A DNA stretch of 64,000 nt from CAZEAP01 sp964510315 (GCA_964510315.1 CAZEAP010000002.1:1-64000), one strand, 5' to 3'. Positions 22,855 to 32,255 are shown, counted from the first letter of the stretch. Program-made: numbers and translations. The notes: generated from the letters alone by a model not told the origin.

Positions 22855-23868
22855 ATGAAAGAAAAGTTCTACTCTCCGTCGCAGTACCACCTGAATCTGA
22901 TGAAGAAAACCGAGCCCGAGCTGGCGTGGCGAGGCGGGGAGTTCCAGGACTGGCAGAGCCGGCTGCGCCGACGTCTCCGGGACTTGATAGGCGACTTTCC
23001 GGATGCAAAGGCGCCCCTGGACGCCGAGGAGCTGGAGCGGGAGGAGACCGACCGCTACGTCCGGATGAAGATCGTGTTCACCTCCGAGGAATGCGCCGAC
23101 GTCCCGGCTCACCTGCTGGTGCCGACCGAGCGCGACGGGCCAATGCCCGGCATGATCTGCCTCCAGGGCCACAGCCCCGGCATGCACATCTCGCTGGGCC
23201 AGGCGCAGAACGAACACGAGGAGGAACTGGTGGCCGGGGACAGGGACTTCGCCCTGCAGGCGGTGCACAACGGGTTCGTCGCCCTGGCGATGGAGCAGCG
23301 ATGCTTCGGCGAGCGCGCCGAAACCCTGCTGGAACACCGCTGGGAACACACCTGCCTGGACGCCGTCTTCCATTCTCTGCTGCTCGGGAAGACCGTCCTG
23401 GGCGAACGCTGCTGGGACGTGATGCGGGCGGTGGACCTCCTGGAGCAGCAGCCGGAGGTCGATCCGGAGCGCATCGCCTGCATGGGGAACTCCGGCGGCG
23501 GCACGGCAACTTTCTATTCGGCCTGCCTGGAGCCGCGGATAAAACTGGCGGTCGTCTCCTGCGCCTTCTGCACCTACGCCGACTCGACCATGCGCATCAA
23601 GCACTGCGGCGACAACTACATCCCGGGCATCCTGCAGGTTGCGGAGATGGGAGACCTGGCGGGCCTGATCGCGCCGCGGACGCTGATCGTGGTCGCCGGC
23701 AGGGAGGACGAGATATTCCCCCTCCCGGGCGTGCGGAAGGCTTATGGGCGGGCCGCGCAGGTATACGAGGCGGCCGGATGCCCGGAGAACCTGCGCCTGG
23801 TGGAGGGGCCGGAGGGACACCGCTTCTACGCCGAACCCACCTGGCCGCTAATCAACGAAATGGTCTGA
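22855..23868 (+). CDS. Alpha/beta hydrolase, acetyl esterase-like
   Basis: A 337-residue alpha/beta hydrolase. The nucleophile elbow GNSGGG places the catalytic serine at 213. D285 (AGREDEI) and H322 (GPEGHRF) complete the triad in the right order. The fold resembles the acetylxylan esterase/dienelactone hydrolase group (Abhydrolase_7-like). There is no obvious signal peptide, suggesting a cytoplasmic role in trimming acetylated or other esters. The ATG at 22855 is chosen because translations starting earlier run through the promoter-like region. nikR follows 31 bp later and may be co-transcribed. Confidence 0.82.
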   Translation: MKEKFYSPSQYHLNLMKKTEPELAWRGGEFQDWQSRLRRRLRDLIGDFPDAKAPLDAEELEREETDRYVRMKIVFTSEECADVPAHLLVPTERDGPMPGMICLQGHSPGMHISLGQAQNEHEEELVAGDRDFALQAVHNGFVALAMEQRCFGERAETLLEHRWEHTCLDAVFHSLLLGKTVLGERCWDVMRAVDLLEQQPEVDPERIACMGNSGGGTATFYSACLEPRIKLAVVSCAFCTYADSTMRIKHCGDNYIPGILQVAEMGDLAGLIAPRTLIVVAGREDEIFPLPGVRKAYGRAAQVYEAAGCPENLRLVEGPEGHRFYAEPTWPLINEMV

Positions 23869-23899
23869 GGATTGCAGCTCGCCGGAAGGAGAATTCAGG

Positions 23900-24319
23900 A
23901 TGTCGGAGACCGTGAGGTTTGGCGTTTCGTTGAGTCTTGGCCTGCTGGACCGCTTCGACAGCCTCATCAAAGAACAGGGTTACGACAACCGCTCGGAGGC
24001 CGTCCGTGACCTCATCCGCCGCAAGCTGGTCGAGGAGGAGTGGGAAGCGCCCGATGAGGAAACCTTCGCCGCCGTGCTCCTGCTCTACGACCATCACCGG
24101 ATGTCGGTCAACTCCCGCCTGATGGACGTGCAGCACGAGTCCTACGCGCGTATCATCGGCTCTTTCCACGTGCACGTGGACGAGGACAACTGCCTGGAAG
24201 TGATCGTAATGCGGGGGCGGGGCAAGGACCTGCGAGAGCTGGCCAACCGAATGACCAGCCTTAAAGGCGTCAAGTACGGCACTCTGAACATGGGAAGCAC
24301 GGGGAAGATGATTCCCTGA
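23900..24319 (+). CDS. nikR: Nickel-responsive regulator NikR
   Basis: A 139-residue transcription factor with an N-terminal ribbon-helix-helix DNA-binding domain (VRFGVSLSLGLLDRFDSLI then RSEAVRDLIRRKL) and a C-terminal ACT-like metal domain. The nickel ligands H79, H90, H92 and C98 keep exactly the spacing of the well-studied enterobacterial protein (76, 87, 89, 95). It should repress nickel uptake genes when nickel is plentiful. None of these, nor hydrogenase or urease genes, is in the window. It sits between the esterase and the methyltransferase with short gaps. Confidence 0.94.
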   Translation: MSETVRFGVSLSLGLLDRFDSLIKEQGYDNRSEAVRDLIRRKLVEEEWEAPDEETFAAVLLLYDHHRMSVNSRLMDVQHESYARIIGSFHVHVDEDNCLEVIVMRGRGKDLRELANRMTSLKGVKYGTLNMGSTGKMIP

Positions 24320-24342
24320 CACCCGCGCCCGGGGAGAAGATC

Positions 24343-25224
24343 ATGAACCTGGAAAATCTGCTCCGACAGCGCGCCCTCGTGGTTATGGACGGCGCCATGG
24401 GAACGCGGCTGATGGCCGGGGGCCTGGAAGCCGGAGAGTGCGGGGACCTGTGGAACCTGGAGCGCCCCGAGGCCGTCGTGGAGATACTCCGCAGCTACGC
24501 GGACGCCGGCGCCGACTGCCTGCTGACCAATACCTTCGGCGCCAACCCCGTCGCCCTGGGCCGCCACGGGCTCGAAGAGAAGACCGAAGCCATAAACAAA
24601 GCCGCCGTGGAGATAGCCTCCCGGGCCGGGGGAGAAGACGTGGTGGTCTTCGGCGGGCTCGGCCCTACCGGCGGCATACTGGAGCCCTACGGCGACCTGA
24701 CGGAGGCGGCCGCCCGCGAGGCATACGGCCGCCAGGCGACGGCACTCGCCGGGGCGGGAGCCGACGCCCTCCTGTGCGAGACCTTTGAGTCCAGCGAGGA
24801 GCTTCGGCTGGCGCTGGAGGCCGCCGCTCAGGCCTGCGGGCTGCCGCTGGTGGCCAGCATGAAATTCAGCCGGGAGCCCTCCGGCCGCTACCGAACCATG
24901 ATGGGTGAGGGCCCCGAACACCTGGCGGACGCGGCCGAAGAGCTGGGCTGCGTCGCCGCGGGGGTGAACTGCGGCCACGGCATAGAGGAAATGGTTCCCC
25001 TCGTCTCTCGGCTGGCCGAACTGACAGACCTGCCCCTGTTTGCCAAGCCCAACGCGGGCATGCCGGAACTGGTCGAGGGTCAGCCCATTTACGCAGAGGA
25101 TCCGTCGGTTTTCCAGCGGTTCGTTCCGTCCCTCTACGAGGCGGGTGCCCGGATCATCGGCGGCTGCTGCGGGACCACTGCCGGGCACATAGAGGTCATC
25201 CGACGCTTTGCGGATTCCCTGTAG
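24343..25224 (+). CDS. Homocysteine S-methyltransferase domain protein
   Basis: The product (293 aa) matches the homocysteine-binding module of methionine synthase (MetH N-terminal) or the stand-alone MmuM/BHMT enzymes. The start block VVMDGAMGTRLMAGG is typical, and the zinc ligands are C210 (GVNCGHG) and C275-C276 (GGCCGTT). It lacks folate, cobalamin-binding and activation modules, so it is either a stand-alone methyltransferase using S-methylmethionine or a similar donor, or one part of a split system. It follows nikR by 23 bp. Its last 29 bases overlap the end of mfd on the opposite strand. Confidence 0.86.
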   Translation: MNLENLLRQRALVVMDGAMGTRLMAGGLEAGECGDLWNLERPEAVVEILRSYADAGADCLLTNTFGANPVALGRHGLEEKTEAINKAAVEIASRAGGEDVVVFGGLGPTGGILEPYGDLTEAAAREAYGRQATALAGAGADALLCETFESSEELRLALEAAAQACGLPLVASMKFSREPSGRYRTMMGEGPEHLADAAEELGCVAAGVNCGHGIEEMVPLVSRLAELTDLPLFAKPNAGMPELVEGQPIYAEDPSVFQRFVPSLYEAGARIIGGCCGTTAGHIEVIRRFADSL

Positions 25225-28200
25225 GGGCCAGAAAACGGCACAGGAAACGAGCCGTGGCTGCGGGGTCCTCCCGCGAAAACCCCTCCTCGATGACCGCCAG
25301 GTCCTCGCCCACCAGCCGTGGACGCTCCTCGCGACCCCGGAACCGGCGCTCCAGGAGGCGGGCGTCCCTGACGGCGAGGTGAATCCGTCCATCCCGGAGG
25401 CGAACTGAGTCGACGCCGGCCCCGTCGGCAAGGATGCGTATCTCCGCCTCCCTCAGCAGGTTGCGGGCCTCCTGCGGCGGCTCCCCGTAGCGGTCTCGCA
25501 TGGCAACGGCCACCCGGGAGACGTCCCCGCGATCGGTGCACTGATTGATCTGCCGATACAGCTCCATGCGCTGGCGGGGGGTGGGGACGTAGCTGCCCGG
25601 CAGGAAGGCGTCCAGGCCGAGGTCCACCGAGACGGCCGGGGGCTCCTCGACGGGCTCGCCCTTCAGGCGTGCGGCCGCCCGCGTGAGCATCCGGCAGTAA
25701 AGATTGTAGCCTACGGCGGCGATGTGTCCCGACTGATCGGGCCCGAGGATATTGCCGGCGCCCCGGATCTCCAGGTCTTTCAGCGCGATGTCGAACCCCG
25801 CCCCGAGCTGGCTGTAACGGCGGATCGTCTCCAGTCGCTGCTCCGCCCGAGGGGTGACTGGCCGGTCCCGCGGAACGAAGAAGTAGGCGTATGCCTTGTG
25901 AATGTAGCGCCCTACCCGCCCGCGGAGCTGGTGCATCTCGGCCAGCCCCAGCAGTTCCGCCCGGTCCACGATGAGGGTGTTGGCGTTGGGGATGTCCAGC
26001 CCGTTCTCGATGATCGTGGTGCTGACCAGAACGTCCACCTCTCCCTCGGTGAAACGCTCCATGGTGTCGGCCAGCCCCCTTTCGGCCATCTGGCCGTGGG
26101 CCACGGCGATGGTGGCCTCGGGGACGATCTCCCGGAGCCTGTCGGCGAAGTCGTCGATGCTGCGCACGCGGTTGTGGATGACGTAGACCTGCCCCTCGCG
26201 GTTTAGTTCACGGAGGACGGCGTGTCGGACAAGTTCGGGATCGAAGGGGCCGACCCTCGTTTTGATGGCCTGTCGGTCGCGGGGAGGCGTCTGGAGCGCG
26301 GAGATCTCCCGCAACCCCATCAGGGCCATGTGGAGGGTGCGGGGGATGGGGGTGGCCGTCATGGTGAGCACGTCCACGGTGGCCCTCAGCCGTTTGAGCT
26401 TCTCCTTGTGCTCCACCCCGAAGCGCTGCTCCTCGTCGATGATCACCAGCCCCAGGTTCTTGAAGGCGACGTCCTCTTGCAGCAGCCGATGGGTGCCGAT
26501 CACGATGTCAACGGTTCCGCCCGCCATGCCCTCCAGCACCTCTCGCGTCTCGGCCGGGGTGCGGAACCGGCTGAGCACCTCGATCCTGAACGGGTAGTCC
26601 GCCATTCGCTCGGAGAACGTTCGGAAGTGCTGCTGTGCCAGCACGGTGGTGGGGACGAGGGCGGCCACCTGTCGGCCACCCACCACCGCCAGGAATGCGG
26701 CCCTCATGGCCACCTCGGTCTTGCCGTAGCCCACGTCACCGCACAGCAGGCGGTCCATCGGCCGGGCCGTCTTCATGTCCCGCTTCACGTCCTCGATGGC
26801 CCGGTCCTGGTCGTCGGTCTCCTCGTAGGGGAACTCGGACTCGAACTGGCTGACCCAGTCGGCCTCGGCGGGGAAGGCGATGCCCTCTTTGGTTTCCCGG
26901 ACGGCCTGCATCTCCAGCAGCTCGGCGGCCAGGTCCTCGACCGCCTCGGAGGCCCGCCTCTTCGCGCGGCGCCAGGCCGCCCCGCGGATCTTGCTCAGCT
27001 CGGCCCCGCGCCCGGCGATGCCGATGTAGCGATGGATCATCTCGATGCGGTCGCAGGGGACGTGGACGCGCACGTTTTCGGCGAACTCTATCTCCAGGTG
27101 TTCCCTGCGGCGCCCGTCCCGCTCGATCACGCTGGTGCCCAGAAACCGCCCGATGCCGTGCTTGACGTGGACCACCAGTTCGCCGGGCTCCAGCTCGCGC
27201 GCGGCCTCCACGGGACGGCCTTCCCGCGGGTAACGCACCAGGCGCCGGTGCTGGTAGCGGCCGAAGAGGCGGTGATGAGGTATGAGGGCGAGGCCGGCCT
27301 CCTCCCAGAGGATTCCGTGGTTCAGCCGGCCCACCTCGATCTGGAGGCGGTCGAGTTCCTCGAACGCCCTGTCCCTCAGCAGCGCCCCGAGCCGGTCCGC
27401 CTCGGCGGGGCTGTTGCAGTAGACGACGGTCCGTTCGTAGTCCCGGCAGATGCGGGCCAGCTCCGGCAGCATGGACTCGATGTCCGGTCCGAAGCTGTCC
27501 CTGCGCTGGATGGAGACCTCCAGTGCGCCCTCCTCCCCCTCCTGGAGAAAGCGGACGTGGGGGCGCGACTGCACGAAGGACTCCAGGCGGTCCGGGGGCA
27601 CCAGCAGATGCCGCCTTTCGGTCTGCTCGTAGATGGTCTCGGCGCGGTGCCGCACCCGGTCGGGCTCGACCAGGACCACCGGCGATTCGGCTCCGAAGTA
27701 AGAGAGCAGGTCGCCGCCGGGGCCTTCTCCGCCGTCGGCGGGACGCTCGCTGACGGTGAGTTGACACCGCTGGATTCTGCCGGAGGAGAGCTGCGTGCCG
27801 GGATCGAAGGTGCGGATGGAATCGACCCGGTCGGCGTAGAACTCGATGCGGACCGGCTCCAGGGCGCCGTGGGAGTATACGTCCAGGATTCCGCCGCGGA
27901 GGCAGTACTGTCCGGGCAGCCTCACCTGGGGTACGCTGAGGTAGCCGTTGTCCACCAGCCATTCCACCAGCGAGCGGGGGTCGGCCTCCAGGGCCACCTC
28001 GACGCTCCTGGAGCCCGCCCGCAACGCGTCCATGGGCCGCGTGGGCTCCATCAGGGCGTAGGCGGAGGTGACGACGAACCGGGTGTCGGGCGTCGGCTGG
28101 AGGTAGACGAAGTTCTCCCTCTCGCCGGTCGGCTCCTCGGCCTCCCCGAAGGCCAGGTAGCGCAGCACGTTCAGCCGGGACCGGAGGATGGTCTCGTTGG

Positions 28201-28477
28201 GTTCCTCTTCGTCCCCGGGCAGCACTTCGAGGGGGGGAAAACAGCAGGCCAGGTCGGGGCGGAAGAGGTTGAGGTCTTCGGCGAATTCCTCGGCTTCGTG
28301 GGCTCTGGGGCAGATCACCAGGCCGCGTTCGCGCACTTCTCCCCCCAGCCGGGCGGTCACCAGGGCGGCGCCGCTGCCGGCGGTGCCCACGACATCGACC
28401 CGCCCCGTGGCGCGGAGCAGGTCCGGGAGCCGGCCCATGGCGGGCAGCTCACCGATCTTCTGAAGGGGGCCGGACAT
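25196..28477 (-). CDS. mfd: Transcription-repair coupling factor Mfd
   Basis: The product (1,093 aa) removes RNA polymerase stalled at DNA lesions and recruits UvrA. The order of domains is standard: a UvrB-like N-terminal part with a degenerate Walker A (GTAGSGAA), the RNA-polymerase interaction domain (ELVVHVKHGIGRFLG), and the RecG-like translocase with LCGDVGYGKTEVA, DEEQ in IIDEEQRFGVEHKEKLK, and TATPIPRTL. The TRG motif follows as LRGRVGRYIHKAYAYFF, and a C-terminal autoinhibitory domain begins near PPAVSVDLGLDAFLP. A TATAAT box lies 51 bp upstream. It is downstream of radC on the same strand and converges on the methyltransferase gene. Confidence 0.96.
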   Translation of the reverse strand: MSGPLQKIGELPAMGRLPDLLRATGRVDVVGTAGSGAALVTARLGGEVRERGLVICPRAHEAEEFAEDLNLFRPDLACCFPPLEVLPGDEEEPNETILRSRLNVLRYLAFGEAEEPTGERENFVYLQPTPDTRFVVTSAYALMEPTRPMDALRAGSRSVEVALEADPRSLVEWLVDNGYLSVPQVRLPGQYCLRGGILDVYSHGALEPVRIEFYADRVDSIRTFDPGTQLSSGRIQRCQLTVSERPADGGEGPGGDLLSYFGAESPVVLVEPDRVRHRAETIYEQTERRHLLVPPDRLESFVQSRPHVRFLQEGEEGALEVSIQRRDSFGPDIESMLPELARICRDYERTVVYCNSPAEADRLGALLRDRAFEELDRLQIEVGRLNHGILWEEAGLALIPHHRLFGRYQHRRLVRYPREGRPVEAARELEPGELVVHVKHGIGRFLGTSVIERDGRRREHLEIEFAENVRVHVPCDRIEMIHRYIGIAGRGAELSKIRGAAWRRAKRRASEAVEDLAAELLEMQAVRETKEGIAFPAEADWVSQFESEFPYEETDDQDRAIEDVKRDMKTARPMDRLLCGDVGYGKTEVAMRAAFLAVVGGRQVAALVPTTVLAQQHFRTFSERMADYPFRIEVLSRFRTPAETREVLEGMAGGTVDIVIGTHRLLQEDVAFKNLGLVIIDEEQRFGVEHKEKLKRLRATVDVLTMTATPIPRTLHMALMGLREISALQTPPRDRQAIKTRVGPFDPELVRHAVLRELNREGQVYVIHNRVRSIDDFADRLREIVPEATIAVAHGQMAERGLADTMERFTEGEVDVLVSTTIIENGLDIPNANTLIVDRAELLGLAEMHQLRGRVGRYIHKAYAYFFVPRDRPVTPRAEQRLETIRRYSQLGAGFDIALKDLEIRGAGNILGPDQSGHIAAVGYNLYCRMLTRAAARLKGEPVEEPPAVSVDLGLDAFLPGSYVPTPRQRMELYRQINQCTDRGDVSRVAVAMRDRYGEPPQEARNLLREAEIRILADGAGVDSVRLRDGRIHLAVRDARLLERRFRGREERPRLVGEDLAVIEEGFSREDPAATARFLCRFLAPTGNPQSVG

Positions 28478-28527
28478 GCGGATCGATCAGGGTGGAACGG
28501 CACTCCGATAAAGACCCCACGACGTCC

Positions 28528-28533
28528 ATTATA
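28528..28533 (-). promoter_or_regulatory. Candidate -10 element for mfd
   Basis: A perfect TATAAT on the minus strand, 51 bp before the mfd start codon. The -35 position (GTGCGC at 17 bp) is poor. Confidence 0.45.
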
Positions 28534-28652
28534 GGACGATCTCCCTCCGGGCGCACCTGCGGGGGCGAGGCGGGGCCTTCGGGTAACGCTCACGCACACC
28601 CGCAGCCGAGCTGGCAAGGCAGCGTTGGAACGGGATGCCGTCGCCGCGCCCC

Positions 28653-29696
28653 TCAGCGGTTGCGGGAGGGGATCAGACCTTCTTCGGCGAAGCTGAAGTA
28701 GGCGTCCCGCCCGACAATGAGGTGGTCGAGCACCGGGATGCCGACCAGTTCCCCGACTTCGCAGAGCCTGGAGGTGAGGCGCCGGTCCTGGGGGCTGGGT
28801 TCCGGGTTGCCGCTGGGATGGTTGTGGACGAAGATGATCTTTGCGGCGCTCTCGGCGATGGCTTTCTTGAAAACCTCCCGGGGATGGACGACGCTTTCGT
28901 TCAGGGACCCGATCGCCACGCGCTCCTGCCGGACCAGTTGATTCTTGGTGTCCAGCAGCAGGCTGAAGAAGCACTCTTTTTTCAGACCGGCGAGTTTCTC
29001 AGCCATGTAGTTATAGACGTGTTCGCTGCCCCGGATCACGGTGCCCGCCGATAGTTTCTGAGCGGCGTAGCGACGGGCAATGGCCAGGCAGGCCCTGATG
29101 CGGGCGGCCTTGGCCGGGCCGATGCCGTGAACGCGCTTCAGTTCCCCCACCGTGCATTCGGCCAGGCGCCGGAACGTTCCGTAGCGGCTCAGCAGCCGCG
29201 AGGCCAGGTCGAGTGCCGTCGCCCGGGTGGAGCCGCCTCCGATTATCAGCGCGAGCAGCTCGACGTCACTGAGGTGGCCGGTGCCTTCCTGCAGCAGACG
29301 CTCACGGGGCCGTTCGGTTTCCGGCAGGTCCTTGATGGTCGGCCGGCGGTCCGGGTAGTCGCAATATTCCTCGACGGGGCACTCGGCGCAGCGGGGATCG
29401 GAGCCACAGACGACGTGGGGGCTTTCCTCGGAGCAGAAGTTCAGCAGGTCGGCGCGCACTTCGGCGGGGTCTGCCTCGGAGGCGTCGGCCATCCGGCGCA
29501 TCACCTCAAGGGCGCCTTCCGTGGAGCGGCGGGGACCCCAGCTCTTGGGCAGTGCGCCGAGTCGGCGGCAGAAGGCGGCCACTTCGCGAAGGTCTGTCCC
29601 GGGCGGTGCCGGTTCGGCGGCCCTCCATTTTCCCCTGAGCCGGCGGTAGATTTCGCCGTAGGGCAGGGGGGCCGGGTCGGGGGAAGCTTCGGCCAT
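28653..29696 (-). CDS. radC: RadC family protein with N-terminal cysteine-cluster extension
   Basis: A 347-residue protein. From about residue 118 it is a normal RadC/MPN protein: the entry block DLPETERPRERLL, the helix-hairpin-helix VHGIGPAKAARI, and the JAMM metal motif VHNHPSGNPEPSPQD. Ahead of it is an extra 115 residues ending in C97-x5-C103-x2-C106-x5-C112. This resembles the Fe-S cluster loop at the end of HhH-GPD glycosylases such as endonuclease III (C-x6-C-x2-C-x5-C). The fusion may place a cluster-bearing DNA-binding element in front of RadC. Its start overlaps the stop of the lipoprotein gene as TGATG. Confidence 0.85.
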   Translation of the reverse strand: MAEASPDPAPLPYGEIYRRLRGKWRAAEPAPPGTDLREVAAFCRRLGALPKSWGPRRSTEGALEVMRRMADASEADPAEVRADLLNFCSEESPHVVCGSDPRCAECPVEEYCDYPDRRPTIKDLPETERPRERLLQEGTGHLSDVELLALIIGGGSTRATALDLASRLLSRYGTFRRLAECTVGELKRVHGIGPAKAARIRACLAIARRYAAQKLSAGTVIRGSEHVYNYMAEKLAGLKKECFFSLLLDTKNQLVRQERVAIGSLNESVVHPREVFKKAIAESAAKIIFVHNHPSGNPEPSPQDRRLTSRLCEVGELVGIPVLDHLIVGRDAYFSFAEEGLIPSRNR

Positions 29697-30595
29697 CAGT
29701 CTTCCCTGAATGCTTTGACATCGCTCAGCGGCCGTCGGTCCAGGTCGACGTGATCCCAGCCGGGGTGCTCGGCCGGCTCGAAGGCCTCGGGCGGAATGGA
29801 CTTGTTCAGCTTGGGACTGCCCAGCCGGAGGTCGATCTTGGTGCCGTACAGGGGACGCAACACCACCAATCGATGGGGGAAAGGCAGGCCCTCCACCGCC
29901 CGGTAATCATGCAGACGCACGTCGGTGACAGCACGGCCCAGAACATCATAGCGGCGGATGCGCCGGATGGCAACTTCCCAGCGGTCGACCAGCACCTCCA
30001 TGTAGGGGCGCTCCAGGGAAGTGACCTCGAACCGATAGGCGGTCGGCTCGACCTCCATGGTAGTGGAGGGCCAACTGAGCCCCAGGGCATCCGGGCCGCC
30101 CAGGATGCGGGAGACCTCGTCCGGCCTCACCAGGTGGGGGAGCCGCCCGTAGGCGCGCGGCCCGCCGGTGACAACCTCCCGGGTCTTCGGAATGGCGAGG
30201 TGAAAACGGGCCCCGACGGCCTGGAGGCTGAAGACCTGGCGGCCCATCTTCTCGGTAACCAGCCAGAGGGCGGGCACGTCCCGGTCGAAAGCGATGTGGC
30301 CGCCCAGGGCCGGGCCCTTCTGTTCCTCTCCGTCTTTAAACATGCTGGTGATCAGCGTGATGTCACTGTCCACGAGCGTGTGGAAGCCTTCCGAACGGGC
30401 GCGCAGGGCGTGGATGAGCTGCGCCCGTTCGAGCGGGGGAGGGGGCGGGGGGCGTGTCGTCCGGCAGCCTGTCGCGTTCAGCAGCGCAACCAGAGCGACC
30501 AGGACCAGGGCGGTCGCGGGCGGCTTGTAGAGCTGTATCCAGGAAAGCATTCGATCCGGAGGTAGCGACAGTGTGGTGGCGGGACGCCCGGGCAT
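29696..30595 (-). CDS. DUF4292/LolB-like lipoprotein
   Basis: A 299-residue exported protein. The hydrophobic segment ALVLVALVALLNATGC ends in a plausible lipobox (ATGC), so it is probably a lipoprotein anchored at the cysteine at about residue 44. The mature part is beta-rich with features of the DUF4292/LolA-LolB fold: an early helix ALRARSEGFHTLVDSDITLI, then GRQVFSLQAVGARFHLAIP and a closing LRLGSPKLNKSIPPEAFEP. Such proteins handle lipids or lipoproteins at the outer membrane. It overlaps both neighbours as TGATG, forming a tight three-gene unit with the HD-GYP gene and radC. A later start at residue 16 is possible. Confidence 0.7.
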   Translation of the reverse strand: MPGRPATTLSLPPDRMLSWIQLYKPPATALVLVALVALLNATGCRTTRPPPPPPLERAQLIHALRARSEGFHTLVDSDITLITSMFKDGEEQKGPALGGHIAFDRDVPALWLVTEKMGRQVFSLQAVGARFHLAIPKTREVVTGGPRAYGRLPHLVRPDEVSRILGGPDALGLSWPSTTMEVEPTAYRFEVTSLERPYMEVLVDRWEVAIRRIRRYDVLGRAVTDVRLHDYRAVEGLPFPHRLVVLRPLYGTKIDLRLGSPKLNKSIPPEAFEPAEHPGWDHVDLDRRPLSDVKAFRED

Positions 30596-32175
30596 CAGGT
30601 TTTTCCGGTCGCCTCGACCTTCTGCTCTTTGCGGCGGTAGAGTTCTTCGATTCGGCTCTGGAAGATTTTATCATCTTCCAGTGCATCCACAAAGCGCTCG
30701 ACCAGGTCCGGGTCGAACTGGGTGGCTTTGCCCCTTTGAAGTTCGTCGATGATCTCGGAGTGGGGCAGAGCTTTCTTGTACGGGCGGTCGGAGGCCATCG
30801 AATCGAACGAGTCGGCGAGGGCCATCACCCGGGCGGGCAGCGATATATCCTCCGCGGCCAGTCCGTCCGGGTACCCGTCGCCGTCCCATCGTTCGTGGTG
30901 ATGCCGGACCACGTCGGTGATGACCTCGGCGTTCTCGATGTTCTTGAAGATGGCCGCCCCGGCGGCGGGATGCTGCTTGACCTGTTCGTACTCGCTCTTG
31001 TCGAGGGCGCCCGGCTTGTACAGGATCTTCGGTTCTACGGCCAGTTTGCCCACGTCGTGGAGCAGCCCGCCGATCTCCAGCCCCTGTTTCTGAGCTTTCT
31101 CGATGGGGCAGAGGTCGGCGATCAGGAGCGCCACGGCGGTAACACGTTCGCTGTGGCTGTAGGTATACTCGTCGGTGGCCTCAACCAGGTTGATGACGGT
31201 GCGGATGGCGTCGCCGAAAAGCGATTCCACCTGGCGGGAGAGCTGCGCCCGGCGGATGGCGGTTCCCGCCTGGTTGGCGATGGCGGTCAGCACCTTCAGG
31301 TCCCGCTCGGAGAACTGCTCGGAGCCGAGAATCCGGTCCACATAGAGCACCCCGACCGGACCCTCGCTGTCGCAGGTGGGCACGCACATGATGCTCTGTA
31401 TTTCCTGGGAGAAGATGCTTTCGCTGACGTCTTCCCGGCTGGCAGGGTCGGACATGAGTATGGAGTAGCCGCCCTCGTAGCACTCCGAGATGATGCTGCG
31501 GCTGAAGCTGTTGCGGGCCGAGGGCGGGACGGTGTCCTTGTTGCGCGCAACCAGCGGCATGAGCGGACCGCCCACTTTCTTGGCGGCGATCAGGTAGCCC
31601 CGGTCCGCGTCGGTCACCTCCATCACGTTGTCCATCACCGTTTCCAGCAGCTTGTCGAGGTGGGGCTCTGCGTTGACGCTGTTGATGACCCGGCAGATGG
31701 CGGCCAGGTCCCGCTCCAGCTCCTCGGTTTGCGGCGGCGCTTCGCCCTCTGGAATCTCCAGGAACAGCGAGGAAGGAGCCAGGTGCTCGGCCGGCTGCTT
31801 GATCTCGGTGCCGAACAGGGTGTCGGTCGTCTCGCCCAGCTCAACCCAGGAGGTCTCGTCGGATATGTCCCCCTCCAGTGCAAACTGGAACTCGGCGTTC
31901 CCGATCGCTATCCGGTCATGGTGGAACAGGATGGCCCTTTGGACCCGTCGGTTGTTCACCCACGTGCCGTTTGTGCTCTCCAGGTCTTCGATCACGTAGA
32001 AACCGTTCTCGAAAGAGATGCGGCAGTGCAGGCGGGAGACTTTGCTCTGAAGGAGGGGGATGTCAGCCGCCTCGCCTCTGCCCACCACCAGCGGGTCCGA
32101 GGGCGAAAGGGGGATTGCCCTTTGGACCTCGCCCTCGACGATTGGTATCAGCTTCGCCTTCATGCGCTGGCTCAC
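30595..32175 (-). CDS. FHA-GAF-HD-GYP signalling protein
   Basis: A 526-residue cytoplasmic protein with three signalling modules. An FHA domain (about 1-100; VVGRGEAADIPLLQSKVSRLHC and LESTNGTWVNNRRV) should bind phosphothreonine. A GAF domain (about 150-310) senses a small molecule. An HD-GYP domain (about 325-505) contains GLLHDVGK, HHHERWDGDGYPDGL and ARVMALADSFDSM. HD-GYP domains hydrolyse cyclic di-GMP. The catalytic HD and GYP motifs are intact, so phosphodiesterase activity is likely. The promoter at 32227-32255 overlaps the end of ftsQ, so the gene starts a new unit after the division cluster. Confidence 0.9.
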   Translation of the reverse strand: MSQRMKAKLIPIVEGEVQRAIPLSPSDPLVVGRGEAADIPLLQSKVSRLHCRISFENGFYVIEDLESTNGTWVNNRRVQRAILFHHDRIAIGNAEFQFALEGDISDETSWVELGETTDTLFGTEIKQPAEHLAPSSLFLEIPEGEAPPQTEELERDLAAICRVINSVNAEPHLDKLLETVMDNVMEVTDADRGYLIAAKKVGGPLMPLVARNKDTVPPSARNSFSRSIISECYEGGYSILMSDPASREDVSESIFSQEIQSIMCVPTCDSEGPVGVLYVDRILGSEQFSERDLKVLTAIANQAGTAIRRAQLSRQVESLFGDAIRTVINLVEATDEYTYSHSERVTAVALLIADLCPIEKAQKQGLEIGGLLHDVGKLAVEPKILYKPGALDKSEYEQVKQHPAAGAAIFKNIENAEVITDVVRHHHERWDGDGYPDGLAAEDISLPARVMALADSFDSMASDRPYKKALPHSEIIDELQRGKATQFDPDLVERFVDALEDDKIFQSRIEELYRRKEQKVEATGKT

Positions 32176-32226
32176 ACCTGTCGATGAACAAGAAGCGGCT
32201 CACCGGAACCGTATCCAGACAAGTAC

Positions 32227-32255
32227 ATTATAGGCTGCACGGGCGAGCGGTTCAA
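32227..32255 (-). promoter_or_regulatory. Promoter of the FHA-HD-GYP operon, overlapping the ftsQ stop codon
   Basis: On the minus strand TTGAAC (32255-32250), a 17-bp spacer and TATAAT (32232-32227) stand 52 bp before the ATG. The -35 box covers the ftsQ stop codon (32254-32252). Confidence 0.7.

Noticed and set aside
26222..28534. A 770-codon frame opposite mfd
   Set aside because: It is a shadow of mfd in GC-rich DNA, with no domain content.
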